A DNA stretch of 64,000 nucleotides from Pyropia haitanensis (taxonomy: Eukaryota > Rhodophyta > Bangiophyceae > Bangiales > Bangiaceae): contig SDUX01000008.1 of NCBI GenBank assembly GCA_008729055.1, forward strand, positions 2,108,001 through 2,172,000. The letters run 5' to 3'. The stretch's first letter is position 1. Each line of letters begins with the position of its first letter. The notes beneath the pieces are model-generated. The model was not told the DNA's origin. It made no database searches and saw only the letters and a list, made by a program, of their open reading frames with translations. Below are positions 52,680 through 61,418 of the stretch, piece after piece. The position numbers were made by a program, and so were the translations under genes.

Positions 52680-55091
52680 GGTTGGGGCGCTGCCGGGGGG
52701 GGGAAGAGGAGGGCAGCAGAGGGCAGCGGCGGTGGCCGGGGGGGGGACGCGTCGCGGCCGCGGCCAAACGCGACGAGCGCGTGCCGCCAGCAGGGGCGGC
52801 TACACGCCAGCCGCGGCGTGCCGCCGGCGCAGACGCTTCCCCCGCTCGGTGGGGCGCGCACGGACAGACAGGTTGGGTGTGGAAACGGCGGCAGCAGCAG
52901 GCAGGGGCGACCTCGCCGGCCGCACCCCCCAAGTGGCGCGCGCCCCCACACCCGTCCCACCGGCGCCAGCGCCGTCGGCCTCGCTGTCGGCGGCGCCCCT
53001 TGCCCACACCCACCGAGACGGCACGACCCGCCACCCAACGGGAGACCCCAAGCCGCCAACCGCCGCTCCACCCCCCCCCCTTTCCGACCCCCCTGGACGG
53101 ATACCCCGCGTCCGTGCCGCGGCCCCCGCACGACGCGGCACGCCGGCGGGCGCGCCGCCGTCAGTCGAGGCAGGCACACAGCACGGGCACACCCCGGCGT
53201 GGGCGGGGGTGAGGGCGGCCGCGCCCGCCGTCGTCGTCACCCAGCGGACGCGCCGCGCGTACGTACACCACGCGCGGCGGCGCCGCGTCGGCGCACCGCC
53301 TCTGGCAGCCAAACGGGATGGGCCGGGGCGGGGCAGTCCCCCCCCCCCAGCCGCCCCCCCTCCCCAGTTGCTCTGTCCACCCAGAGTTCCAACGCTGTGC
53401 CGGCAGGGGGGTGTGCGCCCGACGCGCGCACGCAACCGCCCGCCGAGCACCGTGGCGGGCGCGCGGCCGCGGCGGGGCGTGTGTGCGGTCCGTGGCGGGG
53501 CGGCCGCCCCGATGGAGTGCCGCCACCCGCCCGCCGACCATTTGTAGAGCGTCCGTGGCAGCCCCGGTCGTGTGGAATGAAAATCGCACACTGTGGGGCG
53601 GGGGGGGCGGTGGGGTGGGGGGGGGGGGGGGGGAAGGCGGCGTGCCCGCGGCGCCAGCGCGCTGGTGTCGGCCGCGCAATGGGGAGCTCCCGCAACACCA
53701 AGACACCGCCTTGGGAGCGGTCTGCGCCGCGCCGCCGCCGGCGCGTGAGCCCTGACAGATGCAGGACCACCCCGGCAGCGGGCCACCGCTGCCACAGAGG
53801 GGGTGGGGGGCTCGCGCAGACAGCAGACGCCTTACGGTAGCCCCGCGGGGGGCCCCACCCTCGGGCCGGTCCACGCCAGCAGCTCGACGTGGCCGCGTTG
53901 GGGGCGGGGGGCGTCAGGGGGTGCGCGCTGGGGTAGGAAGGGGAAGGGGGGGGGGGGGGGGGAAGGGGCAGCAGGGGCGGAAGTGCGGGCCACACGGCGC
54001 GTCGGGACTTTACCGAGGGACCCCCCACGGCGCCGGTACGTAGCCGCGTGTGCGCGCGGCGATGGCCAATGGGGCAGCCAGCGGCGGCGGCGAGGCGCCG
54101 TGGGAGCGTCCACCGCCACGATTTCAATGGTTGGGTGTCGCAGCGGGCCCGCCGGGGTCGGCACCTGGGCGGGAGGGAGACCACGGCAGAGTCGGGGCCC
54201 CAACGGGAGGGGGTGTGGCGGCGGTGGCAGCCGCTGCCCATCGTCCTTCTCGCAGCGGGCGGGCACCCAATCACCGTCACTGCATTGGGTGGGGGCTGAT
54301 CCCCGCCGCTCACCACCGTCCACGTCTGTCCGCGGGGGACCCTCGTGCTGTAAGAGCGGGGCGGCATCGCACCGCCGCGCACGTCGGATGGTGCGGACAG
54401 AGACCTGTGCACGGTCATCGCGGGGCTTGCCTGGATGAAAGCCAGACAATACAGTGCGTACGCGATCATATCCAGGGGTCACCCGAGAAAGTAGCCCGCT
54501 TCTGTACCGCACCATTCGGAGTCGGTACAGTACTGTTCCGACGTGATGTACTACCAAGTACAGTAATTTGGCAGATGACGAGAGAATTGGCGACATCGGG
54601 TCTACAAAGTACGAAAAGGCCTGTGCTGACTGGAACAGGAAAAGTGTGAAGGGGGCGGGCGGACAGAGGAGGCGGACCGCGGCTGCGACTGGGAGGATGG
54701 CTTTGTCGGAGGCGGGAGGCGGGGGGGGAGCGGGGGAACGGGATGGGGATGCGGGGGACGGCGGGCGAGAATGGTACTCGACCAAAACTCCTGGCGGCAG
54801 AAAGGGAGTACAAGGGGACCGGCAGGGAAAGGGGGAGCAGGCAAGTGGCGTGACGCAGACGGGGGCGGTTGGACGCACGGAGCATGTATATGGGCAAGTC
54901 AATGACGACGGGGCTGTTGAAGTCCACCCGGCGCGCCTTTCCCCAGCAAGGTGCAGGCGCGCGCGGTCCCTCACCGTGGCAAGTGGGCGAGAGTAAAGTC
55001 CTTGTGTTGCACCTGCCTCTCCCCTGCGCCCTCCCCGGTCGGCGTTATATACCGCCCGGGCAGCCGCAGTCCTCACCGCCAATCCTCCACT

Positions 55092-55208
55092 CACGCCCCA
55101 CACCCGGGGTCCGCATGGCCCCTCCAGACGACGTAAAGCCCACTCTCGCTCACGCTCCCCACCCGGGGCCCACACGGCCCCTCCAGTCGACGCAAAGCTC
55201 AACCGCCT
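55092..55208. repeat. 59-bp tandem duplication
   Basis: Copies at 55092-55150 and 55151-55208 share CACCCGGGG, GGCCCCTCCAG and GACG.AAAGC blocks, with scattered differences. Confidence 0.7.
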
Positions 55209-56287
55209 CCCCCCGTGCGCACCCGTCCTCCCCGCACGACACTGCTGCTCCCCGCCCCGTGGCGGCCCCGCCCCCGTACACCGGTCCGTCACACGCAGCC
55301 CCCCTTGGTGTGGGCCCGCCGTACCCTCCTCCCCCAGTTCGCCAGTCGCTCGGCCCCCCCCCCGGGAGAATCGCCGCCCCTCACCGGCAGCCGCTCCCCG
55401 ATCCAGCAGAGGCGCGGTGACGCCGGTGTCCCCGCCCTCCGTAAGGCCACGCCCCGGTCCGCCTCGGTCACGAGCCGACGTCGCCGCCGGCCGTGTCTGC
55501 TCCATGCGGCCATCCTCCCCCGGGGCCGCTCATCCCCGCGGGCTCCGCAACCCCCCCCCAGCCGCCGATGGCACATCGCCCCGCTGCCGCTGGTGCCGCT
55601 CGCCTCGATAGCCGGCGCGGTCCTGCCCGGCTGCTTCGCCCCACCCCCTCCGGTGGCTTGCCCGGTGCGCCTGGGCCGTGCCGCTCGTCCCCTGCCACAG
55701 TCCTTGCCGGGCTCCTCCGCAAGACGGCCCCCCCCCCTCCTCGTGACACCGGCCCGTATCGTGGGCCGATTGCCCGCGGCGCGTGGTGCCTCCTCCAGTC
55801 CAACGTCCGTGATTAGTAAGTCCCGTCGCCGGGGGTGCTGCCAGGCCACGTGGAGTGGCCCCCACAGATGGGGTCATCTCCAACAGGGGCAAGCGAGTCT
55901 AAAAGCGTAGGAAAAAACACGCACTGGTCTCCTCCCCGCCCCGAACCACATCCACTGTCTCATCAATCGCGCCAATGTCGCACTCGGCATCCATCCACCG
56001 CTGCGCCGCGCGCACGCGGCCAGGCGCGTCCAGTCCCACAAACTCGTCCGCCAACGACGTGTTGGCCATCAAGGCAATTACGGCTGATACGTCCATATGG
56101 ACGAAAGCGTCACCCAAGAGAAGCGGCCGACGCGGGTGACATCCGTGGCGTCGCCGATATCTTGTCCTTGGCAGTGTGTCCGACCGGCGGTGCATGGTGG
56201 CGCGCGCAGGCAGTCGTTCAGTGCTCCAAGAAATACACAATTAGAATTTCGTGGTACAACGCTGAGGAGCTCTCTCGTGCGTTGTTC

Positions 56288-56322
56288 GGCTCGTTTATAT
56301 CCAGGGTGGACATAAACGAGCC
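56288..56322. other. perfect 11-bp hairpin
   Basis: GGCTCGTTTAT at 56288-56298 pairs exactly with 56312-56322 across a 13-base loop, immediately inside the right-hand inverted repeat of the candidate element. Confidence 0.75.
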
Positions 56323-56943
56323 CGATATGATCGCGTACGCACTGTACTGTCCATGGGACATCAAACTCTCGCACAACTGCGGAGAAAAATTGCACGCCGT
56401 CCAAATTCCCATCCCGTCCCACTCGTGAGGGCTCACGGACAAAATTCCGGTTGGTCGCGCTCACCGTTGCGTCGCGGCGTTTTCTCCAGCGCCACGTCAG
56501 CCGCGGCAGTGGCCCGCCGCGACGCACCCCGACGGCCACCCCTCGGGACCCGGCCGCCGCCCGGCACGCGCCGTCGTCGGCCCCCATGCGGCCGCTGTCG
56601 CGACCGGCAGCGGGATCCCGCGCCCGTTGCGGCACGCAGGCGGGGGGCGGGGGGAGGGGGGACCCAGCCGCGGCCGCCGCGCGTCCTGGCAGCGTCGCGG
56701 CGCAGTTTCTGCTCCCCCGTCCCGCCCCTCACCTGCCGACCAGCGGGGCTGCAGCTGGGTTCCTCGCCGACGGGCAGTCCCCGGCGTGCCCGCCTTGAAG
56801 ACGTCCAGTGGTCCCTGGCCGGCGCTCGCGACGGCGGCGGGCGACCCCACGGCCTGCGCTGCCACTTGCGCTTGTGCGCCGCCCTCTGGTAGACTGTTTT
56901 TGCCGCCACCCCCCCCCCGCCTCCCCTCCCCCCCCCCGGCGCA

Positions 56944-57384
56944 ATGGGCTTTAGCTCCTTCCTTACTGGCGCCCCCCCCCCCCCCGCGCACCCCCCCCCC
57001 CCCCCGGCCCGCCCACGCTCGCCGCCCTCGCCGACACGGTCCCCTTCCTCGCCGCCCCCGTCGACTTCCTCACCGCCCGCGCCCGGCGGTACGGCCCGCT
57101 CTTCACCACCCACCTGCTCGGCCACGGCACGACGGTCGCGACGGGCTACGCCGCCGCCGCGGCGGTGGCGGCGGCGCCCGCCGCCGCCGCGGGCGCCGCG
57201 TACGCGGCGCTCCTCGGCGGGCCGGCGGGCTACCCGACGCCCAACGGGCTGACCACCGACGGCGCCGACCACGACGCGTGCGTCGCCGCCGTCTACCGCG
57301 CGGGCTGCGCGCGGCGGGTGGGGGGGGAGCTCGCGCCGGGCGTCGCCGCCGACGCCGACGCCGCCGTGCGCGCCGTGTTGACCA

Positions 57385-57424
<40 letters not shown>

Positions 57425-58339
57425 TGGGGGCCGCCGCGACGGCGGCGACGGCGACGGCGGCGGCGGCGGCGGCGGCGGCGGTGACGGCGGCGGCGACGGC
57501 GACGGCGTGGCCGGCACCATTGACGCGTACCGGTTTGCCAAGGCGGTCGCCGCGGCAATGACGCGCGCGCAGGTGCTGGGCGTGCCCGTCGGCGCGACCG
57601 TCTCGGCACGGGACGGCGGCGTGGGCGCGGCGGTGGGCGCCCACTTTCGCGGCGCCGTCGCGCTGCCGCTGGTCCTCCGCGTGGGGGGGGTGGCGTCCGC
57701 CGCGGCCGCCGCCGCCGACGGCCGGGCGTGGCTCGAGGCGTTTGTCGCGCGCCTGGTGGGGCGCCGCGCCGCCGCCGCCGCCGCCGCCACCGCCGCCACC
57801 ACCACCACCACCACCACCACCACCGCCACCCCCGCCCGCCCGGGCTCCCCCCCGCCCGCCAACGGCGCGGTGCCTGTTGGCCCTGCCGCGCACGCCGCCG
57901 CCGCCGCCGCCACCACCACCACCACCACCACCACCACCACCACCACCACCACCACCACCACCGCCGCCGCCACCCCCGGCCGGCCGCCCCCCCCCCCCCC
58001 GCCACCACCGCGGCGCCCGTCACCCCCGCCGCGGCCGCCGCCGCGGCTGGCGCCACTGCCGGCGCCAACGACGGCCACCCCCGCCTCGTCGACGCGCTCA
58101 TTGCCGACGCGGTTGCGGACGCGGCGGCGGGGGCGGCCGACGCGCTGCCGCGCGCGCGGGCGCACCTGCTGCTGCTCAGCTCGGGGGTGATCCCCAAGGC
58201 GCTCGCGTCGGCGCTCGCGTCGGTGCTCATCGAGACGGGCCGCCGCGGCCGGGGGGCGCTGCTCGCCAGCCTCGCCGCCGAGGAGGACGCCCGGCGGGCG
58301 GCGGTCACGGCGGCGGCCGCGTCGGCGGCGGCAGCGTCG

Positions 58340-58374
<35 letters not shown>

Positions 58375-59224
58375 CGCGGGCGGGGGGGGCGGCGGCGGGG
58401 CGCCCCCCCCCCCGCGACGCCCCTCCTCGACGCGGTCCTCACCGAGGTCCTCCGGCTGCACCCGCCGCTGCTGGGCGGCTGCCGGGTGGCGCCCGCCGGC
58501 GGCGGCGGCCGCGGCGGCGGCGCGCCGCTGGTCGTCGCGGGCCACGCGGTGCCGCCGGGCGGGCGGCTCTGGTACGCCATCCCGCACGCCAACCGGGACC
58601 CGCGGGCGTACGAGCGGCCGGCCGCGTTTTGGCCCGCCCGCTGGGGGGGGGGGGGGGGGGGGGTCGGCTGGGCCGACACGTGCCCGCTCCCACCCGCCGC
58701 GCGGTGTGGCTGTGGCTGTGCGGCCGCCAGTGGCGGCGACGGCGGCGGCGGCGGCGGTGGTGGCGGCGGTGGCGGCGGCGGTGGCAGCGGCGGTGGCGGC
58801 GGCGGTGGCGGCGGTGGCGGCGGTGGCGGCGGCGGCGGTGGCGACAGCCAGCACGACGGCACTGGGTGCTCCGCCGGTGCGTGCGGTGCGCCGACGGCCG
58901 CACCGGTGACCGCGGCGGCGGCGGGTGCGGCGGCCGCCGCGGCCGCGGCCGGCGGTGCGGGCGGGGCGGGCGGGCGCCCCCCCCCCCCCCCCCCCCCCCG
59001 CTCCCCCTCACCTTTGGCGGCAGCGGCCGGCCGTGCCCCGGCCGCGCGCTCGCGCTCGCCCTCCTCCGCGCCGCCGTGCGGGCGCTCCTCGCGTCGCACA
59101 CGTGGGCGGTCACGCCCGACGCGGCGGGGGGGGGGGCGCCGCTCCGCTACGTGCCGGTCCTCCGCCCGCGGGGGGGGGTGACGCTCCGCCTGTGCCGCCG
59201 CGGTGGGGGGGGGGGGGGGCGTAG
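56944..59224 (+). CDS. cytochrome P450, broken by five apparent homopolymer frameshifts
   Basis: The ATG at 56944 starts MGFSSFLTGA. P450 sequence then runs through successive frames: DFLTARARRYGPLFTTHLLG (57060s), an Ala/Thr-rich section, HLLLLSSGVIPKALASALAS for the I helix (about 58167), LLDAVLTEVLRLHPPLLGG with ExxR (about 58423), PPGGRLWYAIPHANRDPRAY, then the heme loop FGGSGRPCPGRALA with Cys codon 59034-59036. Each change needs one extra base, at C or G runs 56972-57005, 57987-58000, 58403-58413, 58643-58663 or 58977-58999, and 59205-59219; the last correction brings in a TAG at 59222-59224. The restored length is about 761 residues, long for a P450 because of polyGly, polyThr and polyAla inserts. 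Subfamily and substrate not assignable. It reads as an intact gene with miscounted runs rather than a pseudogene. Confidence 0.75.
57907..57962 (+). repeat. (ACC)n tract in P450
   Basis: Seventeen or more ACC/CCA triplets coding polythreonine in the P450 frame, followed closely by a 14-C run. Confidence 0.9.
58737..58851 (+). repeat. (GGC/GGT)n tract in P450
   Basis: Long imperfect GGC/GGT array reading as polyglycine with a few Ser, between the ERR-triad segment and the heme loop. Confidence 0.85.
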
Positions 59225-61418
59225 GGGGGGTGCGCCGCGGCGGTTTTGGGGGGGGGGGGGAAGGAGGGGGGACGGGGGGGGCGCCGGGGGGGGATGTGCC
59301 CGCCGGCGTGCCGCGGCCGGCCCGGGGGGGCGCGGCCGGCGGGTGCCGGCGGTGGCCGCCGCGGCGTGCCGGCGGCCGCCGCGGGCGGGGCGCCTGCGGC
59401 GGTCGCTGGGCGGGGCGCCCGCGGCGGGCGCGGCCGCCGCGCGCCACCGGCGGCGGCGCCGCGAGCGGCGGTGCGCCGGGGGCTGTCGCCGGGTGGGGCG
59501 CCCGCCGCGGGCGCGGCCGCCGCGCGCCACCGGCGGCGCCGCCGCGAGCGGCGGTGGCCGCCGTCGGGAGGCGTGTGCGCGGCGTCGACCGCCGCCGCCG
59601 CCGCCGCCGCCGCCGACGCCGCCGCCGCCACCGCGACGGCCGCCGCCCGGCGGTTGGCGGTTCGCCGCGACGGCGGGCCAGCGCCCGCCGGCGGCGCCAT
59701 CGCCGCGGGCCTTTTTTTTTGCACTTTTTTTTTGGTGTGGCGGCCGCCACTGCCGCTGCCACGGCGCCTGCCGCGGCACCCCGCTCCGCCCGCGTCGTTG
59801 TGTTTGTGCTGGCGGCGGTGGCGGCGGGGGGTCTGGGTGGCTGAGGTGGGGGTGCGCAGCGGGTGGCTATGGGCGCTGCGTGCTGGCCATTGGGGGGGGA
59901 GGCGTGCCGCCGGTGGGCTCGCGGGGGGGGGGTGCCGGGGCGGCAGGGTGGCGGCCGGTGCGCATGGGCGCGCGTCGGCCAAGGTCTGTGCGCCTGGGAC
60001 GGGTGGGGGCGCGTCGGCAGGGGAGGAGGAGCCCACGGGCGGGCGGCGCGGCACGTCGGCTGGCGTCCCTGGGGACGGGCTGTACCACTGCGGGCCGCGG
60101 CTGACGGGTGGCCACCCGCTCAGCCCGCGTGCACGCCCCCTGCCGGTCGCCCCCCCCCCCACGCTGCCACGCGCGGCTCTTCTCCCAGGAGTCCTTGCGC
60201 AGCCGGTAGCGCCCATCAAGGCGCACCCGCGCTATCGGGTGCGTCGGCGGTGCGGCGGGTCGCGCCGACGCCAGCGGGCGTTTAGGGAGCGGCAGCGGCG
60301 CCCGGTCCCGGCTGGCCGAGGGGGTGGTAGCGCTCTCGTAAACGATCCCCCCGGCCACATGTGCCTGACGCTGCCTGGTGCCGGCCGTGAGGGGTCTTTT
60401 TTTTTTTTTTTTTTCTGTGTCGCCGTGCGGTGAACGCACTGCTGTCGGGCTGTCGCGGCGGCGCGTGGCGCGTCGCGGGGCGGTGCGTCCCCGCACCCGC
60501 GCCGCCACGACGCCGCGCGCCGACCGCACCCCGCGGCGGCGGCCACGCGCCGCGCGGTGCCGGCCGTCCCGGTGGGTCCACCGCGGCCGCCGCGGCGCCG
60601 ACGGGGAGGGGCGGCCGCCGCGGCGGCGGCGGCGGCGGCGGCGGCCACCATGGCCGCCGCCTCTGGGGGTCAGCCAACCCCGTGGCGGACGGGAGCGTGG
60701 CGGGCACGTGCCGTGCGGACGGCGTACGCCGCGGGTGTGGCGCGGGGTGGCGGCGGGCGGGGCGCGACGTCCAGCAGAGATGCGTCAGGGCGTCATCCTC
60801 GGCGGGCGGCCGCCGCCGCCGCCATCACGCCGATCGTCGGGGCGGGCGCCTGTGCGCTGTACACACCACAGTACAGTGTACGCAGTACAGCAATTATGCG
60901 TACTGACGCGGCGGCTCCTCCGTCCCTGTCATGAGTGCCATCCCTATGGAGGGCGCGGTGCGCGTCGCCCACAGACATCCCGTCCGTCTGCTCCTCTGAT
61001 TGGGCCACCATCCCGCTGCACAGAGCCCCGTCGCGGTCGCGCGTCGCCGGTCTCGTCTGCCGGCGCGGCGGTCGCGCCACCGCGCCCGCGCGCGGCGCCA
61101 TCCCCTCTCTCACCACACCACCTGGTCGGGCTCTTTTTGACCGCCAGCCGCGCCGGTGGTGCCGCGCGCCCCCGCCGCCGCCAGCAGGCCGCGTCGTGGA
61201 CGGGGCCCGCTGTTTTGGCCCGGCCGGCGGCGCCGGCGGCGCGGCAACGGGGCGGCCGCCCACCGTCGTCGGCGACGCACCGGTGCGGCGGGCGCGTCGG
61301 CTGGTGGCGGTTGTGGGCAGCGGCGGTCCGCCCTCGCCGCCCACACCCCCCGCCGCCTGCCCTCGTGGCCCTGCAATCTCTTCACCTCACCTCCCCCCCC
61401 CCCCCCCCGCCGCCCACC
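59225..61418. other. intergenic, 2.2 kb
   Basis: The 3' flank of the P450 and promoter region of the ABC transporter, both on the plus strand. Contains an 83-bp tandem duplication, T runs at 59711-59733 and 60398-60414, and an AT-richer patch at 60855-60905 with repeated CAGTAC. An ATTGG (inverted CCAAT) lies near 61000. No gene is convincing. Confidence 0.5.
59402..59567. repeat. 83-bp tandem duplication
   Basis: Copies beginning at 59402 and 59485 share a long GGGGCGCCCGC..GCGGGCGCGGCCGCC core and an identical CGCGCGCCACCGGCGGC block. Confidence 0.75.

Larger units (their letters stand above)
54445..56351. mobile_element. candidate 1.9-kb element bounded by inverted repeats
   Basis: The 28-base sequence at 54445-54472 (core TACAGTGCGTACGCGATC) returns as its reverse complement at 56324-56351 with one mismatch. 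Next to the left end is a near-palindrome at 54521-54542, and next to the right end a perfect 11-bp hairpin at 56288-56322. Both ends are more AT-rich than the interior. No transposase and no clear target duplication are seen, so a non-autonomous element is the most this supports. Confidence 0.45.
52680..56943. other. intergenic, 4.3 kb, divergent promoters
   Basis: The longest gene-free stretch, between the ABHD17-like gene (-) and the P450 (+). Left part (to about 54400) is GC-rich with G runs near 53600-53630 and 53948-53962. Right part holds a candidate inverted-repeat element and a 59-bp tandem duplication. No conserved coding sequence was recognised. Confidence 0.5.

Noticed and set aside
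56433..58854. Long minus-strand open frames over the P450 region
   Set aside because: They are antisense reflections of triplet repeats (Arg, Trp, Val runs), while the plus strand carries recognisable P450 motifs.
56944..59224. P450 as a pseudogene
   Set aside because: All frame changes are one-base deficits at G/C runs, no in-frame stop or lost motif occurs between them, and correcting each gives a natural stop just after the last conserved strand.
60378..61418. Long open frame upstream of the ABCA start
   Set aside because: Arg/Pro/Ala composition typical of non-coding GC-rich DNA; the ATG at 61419 has a strong context and gives the family N-terminus.
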